From Spirochaetia bacterium (GTDB lineage Bacteria; Spirochaetota; UBA4802; UBA5550): DNA of 64,000 nucleotides. Below are positions 36,245 to 44,941 of the stretch, one piece after another. The notes under the pieces were generated by a model. The model ran no database searches and was not told where the DNA came from. It was given only the letters and a program-made list of their open reading frames with translations. How positions within the stretch are numbered: the stretch's first letter is position 1; each line of letters opens with the position of its first letter. A program made the translations under genes and the position numbers. The stretch spans positions 1-64,000 of the forward strand of contig VFJS01000019.1 in the NCBI GenBank assembly GCA_009885955.1. Reading direction: 5' to 3'.

Positions 36245-37291
36245 ATGAAAAAGCGGAGATCCTTTTTATGGCGGCCGGCTGCGGTGGTGTTCATAATTCT
36301 CACAACAGCAATCACTTGGCTCCCGGCCTTAGATAAAAACATTCCTGTTGAAAAAAAATTGAATTTCAGGGATGAGATGAGAAAATTCGTTATCGAGCTC
36401 AGCCGGGCAGGTAAAAAAATGAAACCCGGTTTCCTGATAATACCTCAGAATGCCGTTGACATCATTACGGTGAACGGCGAAAGAGACGGGCCGGCAGCCG
36501 GTGACTACATTGCATCTATCGACGGACTGGGCCTGGAAGAGCTTTTTTTCGGCACTCCGGCAGATGGGGCTGTATCACCAAAGACGACGGCAGACTTTCT
36601 CATCCCCTTTCTTAAAATTTTAAAAAACAGGAACCGGCAGATCCTCATCATAGACTACGTGAAGACTTCTGCACAGGCCGAATCATCCTATCAGAAATCA
36701 GAAAAATACGGTTTCCTTTCTTTCCAGGCGGAAAGATCCCTCTCCATGATACCCGGCTGGATAAAAAACCCCAACAGGGGAAATATTGCAAGCCTGAAAG
36801 ACGCAAAAAATTTTTTATTCATGATCAATGGCTCTAAATTTATAAATATACACTGGTATATGGATCAATTAAAAAAAAGCGACTGGGACATTCTTATCAT
36901 TGACCTTTTCTTCCATGGGACGCGCCTCACAAATGAGCAGGTAAACTCGCTTAAAATAAAAAAATCCGGCGGCAAAAGGCTGGTTATTTCATATCTCTCA
37001 ATCGGTGAGGCAGAGGACTACAGGTATTACTGGAAACCGGCATGGAAAAAGTCCCCTCCCCCTTTCCTCGAAAAAGAGAATCCCGAATGGAAGGGAAATT
37101 ACAAGGTGAAATACTGGATGGATGAGTGGAAGGAAATTATTACCGGCAAGGCCGATGGTACGGGTTTCTCAGGCAGTTATGTAAAACAGATTTTAGACGC
37201 AGGATTTGACGGCGTCTACCTTGACATCATTGACGCCGCCTTTTACTTTGAGAAAAAAAATTTGAAAGATGAGAATAAAACAGGCCGATGA
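36245..37291 (+). CDS. Secreted GH114-type glycosidase with permuted domain order
   Basis: A 348-residue protein with a signal peptide or anchor (about 9-29) and a COG2342/GH114-type (TM1410-like) domain. Known family marks are all present but in swapped order. First come FLIIPQNAVDII (63-74) and IDGLGLEELFF (92-102), which normally end the domain. Then come WDILIIDLFFHG (214-225), YLSIGEAEDYRYYW (250-263), GNYKVKYW (284-291) and FDGVYLDIIDAA (321-332), which normally begin it. This suggests a circular permutation of the TIM barrel. GH114 enzymes cut alpha-1,4-linked galactosamine polymers, and Pel is rich in partly deacetylated GalNAc, so the protein is a good candidate for the PelA hydrolase role. 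It follows glmS by eight bases. I read the permutation by eye; a profile search would settle it. Confidence 0.75.
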   Translation: MKKRRSFLWRPAAVVFIILTTAITWLPALDKNIPVEKKLNFRDEMRKFVIELSRAGKKMKPGFLIIPQNAVDIITVNGERDGPAAGDYIASIDGLGLEELFFGTPADGAVSPKTTADFLIPFLKILKNRNRQILIIDYVKTSAQAESSYQKSEKYGFLSFQAERSLSMIPGWIKNPNRGNIASLKDAKNFLFMINGSKFINIHWYMDQLKKSDWDILIIDLFFHGTRLTNEQVNSLKIKKSGGKRLVISYLSIGEAEDYRYYWKPAWKKSPPPFLEKENPEWKGNYKVKYWMDEWKEIITGKADGTGFSGSYVKQILDAGFDGVYLDIIDAAFYFEKKNLKDENKTGR

Positions 37292-37295
37292 GCCT

Positions 37296-37313
37296 CCCGG
37301 TGTTCATGCCGGG
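37296..37313. terminator. Small inverted repeat between convergent genes
   Basis: CCCGG (37296-37300) pairs with CCGGG (37309-37313), extended by two wobble pairs, between the convergent glycosidase and DUF2194 genes. There is no T-run, so the evidence for termination is only positional. Confidence 0.35.
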
Positions 37314-37325
37314 TGAATTATCATC

Positions 37326-39929
37326 TTATCGTACGGATATCTCGCATCTTGATTCATTGGTCTTGTATACATAGTCCCCGGTTCTCGTGTTTCCGAAAAC
37401 CTGTGTGCAATTCTCAGACTTGACTATGGTGCTCCCGTTCTTTATGGTGATCCTGAAAAAAATATACCTGTCTGACCCGTCGGAGGACTCGACTATTATC
37501 CTGCCCGGCTCATTCCGTACCCTGATACTTGTATTGTTATAAAATTGAAACTCATCATAGGCATCCTTAACCGTCATCCATCGCAACCATGGGAAATTTC
37601 TGTTCACCATCGTGAAGTCGGCGGCAAACTGGTTCTTCATCCAGTCCCATCCGGTAAAGCCCCTGGACCTGCTTTCATCAAATACATCATCGGGGTGGAT
37701 GAAATGGCTTATTATGCCGGAATTATGGATACCGTCGTATAATACATATTTTTCCTGGTCGTTCATAACATAACCGAAGGTGAGGCGGGGGACCTGGAAA
37801 AACCTGAGGTCTTTTGTGAATTCAAATTCCTGCTCATTCTCTCCCTGGCTGCTCATATACACCGCGGATACGACATGGATTGAAGGGAAGACCTCTCCAA
37901 GTGCTGAAAGACCGTCACTGTCTATGATGTTATGCGGCGCTACATAAGAAAAGGGCAATGTCGCCGGGGTAAAAATCTTTTCCCACTCATTCCTGGCCAC
38001 GGTTAATCCCTTTACCATGGCATCCCTGTTCCTCCATGGTTCCGAGGCATAGTCCCTGGGCCTGGTCAGAGTCATGGACTGGTGGTTATATCCGTGCAGC
38101 CCCATATCCCACCCGCTGTTCAGCGCAAAATATCCCATTTTGATCGGGAGCGCCCCTTCGGCAAGGTAGAAATCCCTGACAGAAAATTCATCATCGCTTT
38201 TCTTATAGCCGGTCTCCTTGCTGTAATTGAAGATAACGTAACTTGAATATTTGAACCCGAGATTTTTCTGGAACGATGTTATGTCCTTCAGCCAGACGTT
38301 CCGTATAAAATCGGTGTCCGTGATATCGGGATATTTTCTCAAACGCTCCACTATTTCGCCGAGCTTTTTCTTCTTTTCCGAATCGGATTCATTTTCAAAC
38401 ATTTCGTTATAACTTTTAATCCGGTATTCCCTGTAGTTTGTATTCCAGAGGGGCGCGGGGAAATCATCGATCATCATCATGGCTATATTGGCCATTCCTG
38501 AAACAAAATAATCTGTGATATAATGGATACTCTGTACTATGGTGCCCCTGAACCTCTTGCTTTCAGGGATAATATTCATATTCCAGTAAAGAAGCTTTCC
38601 CTTCCCGATGCTTCTTTCCCATAAAGCGGGATAATTCTCCTTTTTTTCACTGTCATTAACCGTTGCAAGCGCCCTGCCGTCAGAAAGCCTGGCCTCCCTG
38701 ACATTTGTGTCCAGCTTGCTGCCGCTCACCTGGGCGCCATTCATGAAAAAGGAAGGGTTTATGCTGAAACCTTCCTTGAAATATTTCGGGCTCCTGCCGT
38801 AATAGCTCAGCCCCATGAGGCTCAAATAGTCCTTTGGTATATCGGCATATTGAATGAATACGGCCCTGCCTCCAAGTTCCAGGTATCTTTGCAGAAGCCG
38901 TACAGGAATTTTTTCCAGGGTGTTTAATGCTATGACAATTGCGCGGTAAACCAGAAGGTCCTCGGCAACCATGGTCTTTAACTGCTTGATGTCAATATAG
39001 GCATTACTGATTTTGGCATAGCGGAATGTATATTCAAGATTCTTTTCCACGGCCTCCCTTTTGGGGATGTCTCCGAGAATAATTCCCACGTCCTGGACAC
39101 CGCTTCCATAAAAGAGTGATTTGCGGAGAAAAAGAGAGGGATTGAGCATCATCCTGTTCCCCATGGTGACATACTGTTCAAGGGCAAACCCGCCATTCTT
39201 CGACGTCATGATAACTGAAGATTCCCCGTCCCCCAGGCCCTTTAGGCTGTCGGTACGTTTTACCGTGAGATAGGTGGTTACATCGCTTCTTATGGGAACA
39301 AGAAGCTGGTAGTGCCGCGATGCCCCCACATCCTGCTTCCCGTCCTTCTCAGCCATTTCCCTGTCAATCTGGGAAATCCTGAGTATGCCCGGGTCATTGG
39401 TCCAATAGCCCCTGAAGGAGAAACCCATTTTAATAAACAGCGGTTTTATTTCATCGATGAGGTCCCATTTATCAACCCCGTCATCCTTATAACCGTACGC
39501 GCCAAAGGAGTTGATGATGATAAGCTTAACTCCCCTGTCAACAGCCCCGTTCAGGTATCTGATATACTTGATTCCCTTGTCCCTGTTTGGAACTGTGCTG
39601 CTGTTATACCATGTTATGATGGCCCTTGTATTTTCCAGGTTATCCGTATCAGGGAGGCCCCTGTCGATATCATGGTAATCTACTGCCAATCCGGATTTGA
39701 GGAGTTCCTGCTCAAAATACATTTTTACAGGATTATTCGCGTCCCCGTAACCGTCGGAGCCCTTATAAAACGCCATGATGCGGCTGCCGTAGGCATCGGC
39801 AAAGCCTTCACGAAGGCCCAATCCTGAAAGCAGAACAACCGTGGCAAAAAGAACAGGTTTAATATACCCCGCAATCCGGGTAAAAAATTGAAGTGTTCTT
39901 TTAATACATCTCAATTTCATATCTTCCAT
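37326..39929 (-). CDS. DUF2194 polysaccharide-deacetylase-like exported protein
   Basis: An 867-residue protein with an N-terminal signal/anchor (about 20-45). The first half (about 45-470) holds Rossmann-like domains. The second half resembles a NodB/CE4 deacetylase: MIDDFP near 485-490 (motif-1 Asp pair), HGYNH near 611-615 (HxxxH zinc site), APHN near 683 and SHFIHPDD near 759. DUF2194 proteins are seen with PelF in other genomes as the likely equivalent of the PelA deacetylase half. It probably trims acetyl groups from the growing polymer in the periplasm. The start may instead be the ATG at 39920. Its first codons overlap the end of the outer-membrane protein gene, so the two are coupled. 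Confidence 0.72.
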   Translation of the reverse strand: MEDMKLRCIKRTLQFFTRIAGYIKPVLFATVVLLSGLGLREGFADAYGSRIMAFYKGSDGYGDANNPVKMYFEQELLKSGLAVDYHDIDRGLPDTDNLENTRAIITWYNSSTVPNRDKGIKYIRYLNGAVDRGVKLIIINSFGAYGYKDDGVDKWDLIDEIKPLFIKMGFSFRGYWTNDPGILRISQIDREMAEKDGKQDVGASRHYQLLVPIRSDVTTYLTVKRTDSLKGLGDGESSVIMTSKNGGFALEQYVTMGNRMMLNPSLFLRKSLFYGSGVQDVGIILGDIPKREAVEKNLEYTFRYAKISNAYIDIKQLKTMVAEDLLVYRAIVIALNTLEKIPVRLLQRYLELGGRAVFIQYADIPKDYLSLMGLSYYGRSPKYFKEGFSINPSFFMNGAQVSGSKLDTNVREARLSDGRALATVNDSEKKENYPALWERSIGKGKLLYWNMNIIPESKRFRGTIVQSIHYITDYFVSGMANIAMMMIDDFPAPLWNTNYREYRIKSYNEMFENESDSEKKKKLGEIVERLRKYPDITDTDFIRNVWLKDITSFQKNLGFKYSSYVIFNYSKETGYKKSDDEFSVRDFYLAEGALPIKMGYFALNSGWDMGLHGYNHQSMTLTRPRDYASEPWRNRDAMVKGLTVARNEWEKIFTPATLPFSYVAPHNIIDSDGLSALGEVFPSIHVVSAVYMSSQGENEQEFEFTKDLRFFQVPRLTFGYVMNDQEKYVLYDGIHNSGIISHFIHPDDVFDESRSRGFTGWDWMKNQFAADFTMVNRNFPWLRWMTVKDAYDEFQFYNNTSIRVRNEPGRIIVESSDGSDRYIFFRITIKNGSTIVKSENCTQVFGNTRTGDYVYKTNESRCEISVR

Positions 39930-42900
39930 CCCACTTGTTGTTTTTTTGTTTCATGTAGGGGAATTCCTTCCCGACGCCTTTAAACGTCACCTCTATGGCC
40001 TTGAATTTATCCTTGATAATCTTTGCCAGGATTTTTGCCCTTTCCTTTGAAAGCTCAAGGTTTGAGCTTTCCGAGCCTTCCTGTGTTGTATGGGAAATAA
40101 CCCTGATATTTTTAACATTTGCCCTTTTCCCAATCTGCTGCAGCAGCCTTTCAATTACCGGGTCTGCCGCCTTGCTCACTTCACTCATCCTCCGTTCATG
40201 GATGATATCCTGATCGAATATGATGAATGCATCCTTCCCGTCTATCTTCTTCATGAGAAAATCGAGCCAGAATGTGAGCCTGTTGGATTTGGACTTATTG
40301 CCCGCCTTGTCGGTGACCTCAAGCTCAGTTGTCACCGGCATGTTGTAGCCGGCCGGCAGCCCCTCCTCGTCGGTGCCGTCCCATGCTATTGCCTCGGGAA
40401 GCTTCTCACTTCCGTGAATTACCTTGATGAGCCTGCCGTCAATAGAAAAGAGGGAAAGGTTCCATACCTCAACTTCCCTGTTGGAAATTTCGGGAACAAT
40501 GGTGAGCATACCCTGCTTCGGCAGGAATTCCCGCACTTCTGTCTTTATATTCAAGGAAAACCGCGTAATTATTTTAACCTCGGTTAAAGGCGATGTAATG
40601 ATGTTCCTGTCCCGGTACTGCACCTTGAGCATCAGGTTATACGTACCGTCGGGAAGGACATTCCCGTCGGAACCCCTTCCATCCCATTTCATGTCAAAGG
40701 GGAGGAACTCATATCCCTTTATGGACTTTAATGCATACCCTGCCTGGTTCATGATACTGAATTCCCAGTTGTCGATGTTGGTTTTATCAGTAATGTTGAA
40801 TTCAATATTTATCGTATCCTTTATCCCGTCATTGTTCGGCGAAAAATCTGGGTATGATTTCTCAAGGGTAACAGCCCTGCCTATCCTTGAAAGGAAGAGT
40901 CTGTCCTTTTTCGATGAAGTCTGTTTCCCTCCGGAATTGACAATCGTCAACTGGTAAAAATAGGTACCCTTGGGGAGTAGGTTGTTTGCCTTATCCGAAC
41001 CATCCCATTTCTGCGTTGACGGGGGGATACCGGCCCTCCCGAAATTGTTTACCTTCACTCCCTGTTCATTAAATATGTCAAGCCTCCAGCTGGAAATACC
41101 CCTGTCGTCAAAGGCGTTGAGTGTAAATGTAGTAAAATCATCCTTCCCGTCCCCGTCTGCGGTAATGAGGGTGGGGCTTGCGCTCACGTGGACAAAGGGT
41201 TCATCTCCGCGCCCCTTGGGTGTGTACATGGTGAAAAACTTCCACTTTGCTCCGAAGTTTACATTATGTGATATAAAAGGATCGGGATCCGGATTGGCAA
41301 CTGTGGGATTGATTTTTGAATGCGAGTAATTATAAGAAAGATGCAAGCCAAGATGGTCATTATCAAATTTTATTCCTGCGCCTGGCCCCATATTCCTGTT
41401 CTGCATATTATCAAGTGTATAATTAAATGATAACGTGTAAAAGAGCCTGCCGCTGGCAACATTTGACACCGTGTGCGACCATCGCGCAGCACCGCCGTAG
41501 GATCTGAGATTATCCGGGGCCCAGTACGGCAGTGAAGTCATGACACTGGGGTCTGAAACGGTATACCTGTTAAACCTGCTCGCTTCATAGGTGTATATTC
41601 CTGAAAGATCAAAATACATTTCCCATTCGGGGAATCTGAGGAGCCTGAATGTGAGTTCATTATAATTTGACGTCCTTTTATTTGTGTCTGAAATCATACG
41701 GTACTTGACATTTGTATAGATAAATATCCTGCTGCTCAAAGGGAAATCAAGCTCCTGGAAAGAACCGTCAAGTGTGCCGCTTATGGTGTTTGATGTTATT
41801 TCATCCCTTTTTACCAGCCGTAATGACTGAGACAGATCAGCCAGATCCTCATGGTAGTAACCGAGGGTGAGCGATAGTATTTTAAAAACAGGACCCACCC
41901 GGACAATTCCTGAATAATTTACTGTATAATAATTCAGTTTTGAATCGTATGTATCGTAATGTTCAAAATCAACGATGCCGTTATAATAATGTCCATACCC
42001 TTCAAGTGAAATTGAAGTGCGCAGGGGTGGTATTATGAACCCTGCCTTTGCATACCCTGTATGTCTTATCACATCACCCGTTTTTATCCCCGGATAGGTC
42101 TGTCCTGTTTGGGATACCCCTCCCTTCTCATCAATTTTTAAATATTTATACCCGCCGCTTAATGTGAGCCAGTCATATAAAGGATAATCCCACATAAGAC
42201 CTGTGCTTAATCTTTTTACGGCCTTTTCCGAGTAGTAGTCGTTTTCATTTCTTAGAGCCGGCGAATATTCCTTCTGAATGTCAAAATGCCTGCTTCGCGC
42301 AAGATTGTTCTCAAGCTGATTATTGATGCAGACTTCATAGTTGGCCAGGGCCGATTTCCAGAAACCCGATGTCTCGTTCAGTGTGCCGAGTTTAAAATTT
42401 ATGTCGACATTGAGGGGCTGTACCTGAAGGATGTTGTGATAATAATCCAGGGCATACAGGATCTGATTATTATTCAGATAATACTGGCCGATTTCCCTGT
42501 ACGTGGGGACATTCTCATTTTCAAGTTCAAGGAACCCCTTCTCATACAGGCTCCGGATGGTCACCTTCATAGACTTGTTCTTTTCTGTCAATTCCTGGAA
42601 AAGCCCATTCATCCGTTTTGCGCTGTCAGCGGATTTTGCGGCAATTTCCCTGGCCATCTTAAGCCTGTCTGCCGGAGCAACCTCCTGTGAGTACCCCTTG
42701 CTGAAGGCATTGAGGCTCTGTTCAATCTCTTTCAGTTTATTGATGACGCCCGTATTCCCTGTGTTCCCCCTGATTGCCGTGTTTATGAGATCCCGGGCCT
42801 CATTCTGGTTTCCCGTGGCAGACAGTGCAATTATCAGTGATGGGATTGCCTTCTTCGGTTCCTTTTTGCTGACGAACCTGAGCGATGTAACAGCCTCGCT

Positions 42901-44901
42901 CCCGTTGCCGTATAATATATCAATCAGGGAAATTACCTTTTTCGGCCTGTAGTCTCCGGGATAGCTCTTCTCGGAATTTCTGGCCTGCTGTAATATCCTC
43001 GATCTGTCAAATTCCCACTTTAAAACTTTTTTCTGCGACATGAAACTCTGAACATCTTTTGTATAATAATTAAGGACATCGCCGAGTATAGAGAGATTTT
43101 TTTCAAAAATATCAAGCTTCTTAATCAGTTCAAGAAGCTTTTTGTAATCAGATGACACCTTGTCCTGGGACAGCCTGTCAGGAAGGGGCCTGTTTTTGCT
43201 TATCATCTCCCCGGTGTCCCTGTATTCACGATCGATCTCCGTTAAAGATGCGAGGAGGCTGTTTATTCCAGGCTGCATTAAATTAAATTTTATGAACTCT
43301 GCCTCAATGGAATTAAGCCTCTCTTCAACATTGTCAATTTTTTTCAGTATCCTCACATTGAGCAGTGTGCTGTACTCGGTTATGGCCTTTGCCTCCATCC
43401 TGTTCCAGCGGTACGCATCAATAAGATTTTTCCTCGCTTCCAGATCCTCGGGATCCTTTGCCACGGCCTTGACATATTCATCAATGGTAGCTTTCAGTTC
43501 CTTGTCCTGTTCGCCTTTCACATCGAGAGAAATATTTGAGAGTTCGGGATATATCTTGATTATCCTTGCAGCATCATCGAGTATTTCCGATGATGTTTTA
43601 TTCTGCCCCTGGTCCATGTATATTTTAGCAAGCTTCTTGTACGCCGTTATCTCCTTCTCATTTATGGATATGATCTTTTTAAACTGCCGTATGGCATTGT
43701 GAGTATTTCCGGACCAGTTATAATTGTCCCCGAGGGCGTAGAGGACTTCAATGTTGTCCGGAGCTATCGCCTCGGCCTGCGCAAATACGCCGATGGCCTT
43801 GTTTACCTCGCCGCTCCAGGTAAGCTGGGTTGCCAGGGAAATATAGGCATCAACGTTCATCGGATCTATCTCAATGATCTCCTTGTAGTTTCTGATGGCC
43901 TCGTCGTATCTGTTATTCCATCCGGCAAGCACGGCAAGGAGTTTTCTCGCGGTAATGTTCTTATTGTCAATGGCAAGGATATTTTTATACTCTTTGATGG
44001 AATCATCAAGCCTGTCCCCCCAGGCAAGGTTGCTGGCAAGGAGCAGGCGTATCTCCAGGTCCTTTGGATTGTCCTTGATATATGCCTCGGCAAGATCTAT
44101 CGACTTGTTGTATTCATAGAGCCATGCATAGATCTGCAACAGGGTAAAAACATTTTCCCTGTAGTTGTTTCTGGTCTTAATCTGGTCCTTGTAGTAATCT
44201 ATGGTATTCAGCCTCACCCCTGCGCCCTTGTCGGAATAATCCCTCGGGCTTATTTCTGGAAAACTCATGAGGGGGATAAGATATTCCGAATAGGTGGGGA
44301 GGAACAGAATCGCATCAATATAATAAAAATAGTCCCATCCGCTGGACCTCTTCTGCTTGACCCTGAATGTGAGATGGTGCTGCCCGGCGCTCAGGGTTCC
44401 GGTTGATATCTTTACCCAGTAATACCCTCCCGGTGCATAATACTCCTTGACAAAGGTATTCTCAGATGATGCCAGGGTGAACTGGCCTTCATCGATCTTC
44501 CATTCAATGGGAGAAGCATAACCGGGTTTATCGGGATACATGGATCCGGGAGGTGTGCACGCCATCCAGAAGTCATAGCTCTTTGTTTTGGGCACATGAA
44601 ATACATAGGTGGCATAATACCCCTTGTCCGGGGAGGGGTCAGCATCCTTTGAAAGCTGGAGAGAGTATTTATTGCTGCAGTAGAAGTTATAGGTCTTTTC
44701 CTTGGCGAAGTTAGTTGCAAGGGCATTTTCACCCTCAATCCAGATATAGTTCTTATAGTATGTCTTGTTCCTGGGAGTAACAGGGACTTCGACTTTAGAT
44801 GTTTTGGCATCGCCGTCTTTGCCGATGCTATGGCCCGGGATTATAATACCTGTTATGATAGTTGAAAATATAATTATGAAACTTTTTATTATTTTTGGCA
44901 T
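39901..44901 (-). CDS. Giant PelB-like outer-membrane protein (CBM, TPR, barrel, FlgD-Ig, OmpA)
   Basis: A 1666-residue exported protein (signal peptide about 1-25). Modules in order: a CBM6/35-like carbohydrate-binding fold (about 50-205, WIEGENA to DAILFLP), TPR repeats (about 225-450), a helical region with further TPRs (to about 880), a beta-barrel-like region of alternating aromatic strands (about 890-1210), three FlgD/Ig-like modules (about 1240-1540, with SPNNDGIKD and WDG-GTY motifs) and an OmpA peptidoglycan-binding domain (about 1555-1666, LSKERAK present; the usual Asp of TD is Thr). PelB of Pseudomonas has TPRs plus a barrel, so export of the polymer is the likely role; the added modules would hold sugar and bind the cell wall. 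GGTGG five bases upstream supports the start. Confidence 0.78.
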   Translation of the reverse strand: MPKIIKSFIIIFSTIITGIIIPGHSIGKDGDAKTSKVEVPVTPRNKTYYKNYIWIEGENALATNFAKEKTYNFYCSNKYSLQLSKDADPSPDKGYYATYVFHVPKTKSYDFWMACTPPGSMYPDKPGYASPIEWKIDEGQFTLASSENTFVKEYYAPGGYYWVKISTGTLSAGQHHLTFRVKQKRSSGWDYFYYIDAILFLPTYSEYLIPLMSFPEISPRDYSDKGAGVRLNTIDYYKDQIKTRNNYRENVFTLLQIYAWLYEYNKSIDLAEAYIKDNPKDLEIRLLLASNLAWGDRLDDSIKEYKNILAIDNKNITARKLLAVLAGWNNRYDEAIRNYKEIIEIDPMNVDAYISLATQLTWSGEVNKAIGVFAQAEAIAPDNIEVLYALGDNYNWSGNTHNAIRQFKKIISINEKEITAYKKLAKIYMDQGQNKTSSEILDDAARIIKIYPELSNISLDVKGEQDKELKATIDEYVKAVAKDPEDLEARKNLIDAYRWNRMEAKAITEYSTLLNVRILKKIDNVEERLNSIEAEFIKFNLMQPGINSLLASLTEIDREYRDTGEMISKNRPLPDRLSQDKVSSDYKKLLELIKKLDIFEKNLSILGDVLNYYTKDVQSFMSQKKVLKWEFDRSRILQQARNSEKSYPGDYRPKKVISLIDILYGNGSEAVTSLRFVSKKEPKKAIPSLIIALSATGNQNEARDLINTAIRGNTGNTGVINKLKEIEQSLNAFSKGYSQEVAPADRLKMAREIAAKSADSAKRMNGLFQELTEKNKSMKVTIRSLYEKGFLELENENVPTYREIGQYYLNNNQILYALDYYHNILQVQPLNVDINFKLGTLNETSGFWKSALANYEVCINNQLENNLARSRHFDIQKEYSPALRNENDYYSEKAVKRLSTGLMWDYPLYDWLTLSGGYKYLKIDEKGGVSQTGQTYPGIKTGDVIRHTGYAKAGFIIPPLRTSISLEGYGHYYNGIVDFEHYDTYDSKLNYYTVNYSGIVRVGPVFKILSLTLGYYHEDLADLSQSLRLVKRDEITSNTISGTLDGSFQELDFPLSSRIFIYTNVKYRMISDTNKRTSNYNELTFRLLRFPEWEMYFDLSGIYTYEASRFNRYTVSDPSVMTSLPYWAPDNLRSYGGAARWSHTVSNVASGRLFYTLSFNYTLDNMQNRNMGPGAGIKFDNDHLGLHLSYNYSHSKINPTVANPDPDPFISHNVNFGAKWKFFTMYTPKGRGDEPFVHVSASPTLITADGDGKDDFTTFTLNAFDDRGISSWRLDIFNEQGVKVNNFGRAGIPPSTQKWDGSDKANNLLPKGTYFYQLTIVNSGGKQTSSKKDRLFLSRIGRAVTLEKSYPDFSPNNDGIKDTINIEFNITDKTNIDNWEFSIMNQAGYALKSIKGYEFLPFDMKWDGRGSDGNVLPDGTYNLMLKVQYRDRNIITSPLTEVKIITRFSLNIKTEVREFLPKQGMLTIVPEISNREVEVWNLSLFSIDGRLIKVIHGSEKLPEAIAWDGTDEEGLPAGYNMPVTTELEVTDKAGNKSKSNRLTFWLDFLMKKIDGKDAFIIFDQDIIHERRMSEVSKAADPVIERLLQQIGKRANVKNIRVISHTTQEGSESSNLELSKERAKILAKIIKDKFKAIEVTFKGVGKEFPYMKQKNNKWDGRYEIEMY

Positions 44902-44941
44902 ATTTCCACCGTCATGTTATAATTTATGGTGCTCCGCCTGA

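Noticed and set aside
36245-37291. Glycosidase gene as a pseudogene made of two gene fragments
   Set aside because: The frame is uninterrupted, has a signal peptide, keeps all family motifs, and the halves are complementary rather than duplicated. A permuted functional protein explains this better.
40424-43702. Open frames of 130-180 residues opposite the giant outer-membrane gene
   Set aside because: Shadows of the real minus-strand frame; no ribosome sites or motifs.
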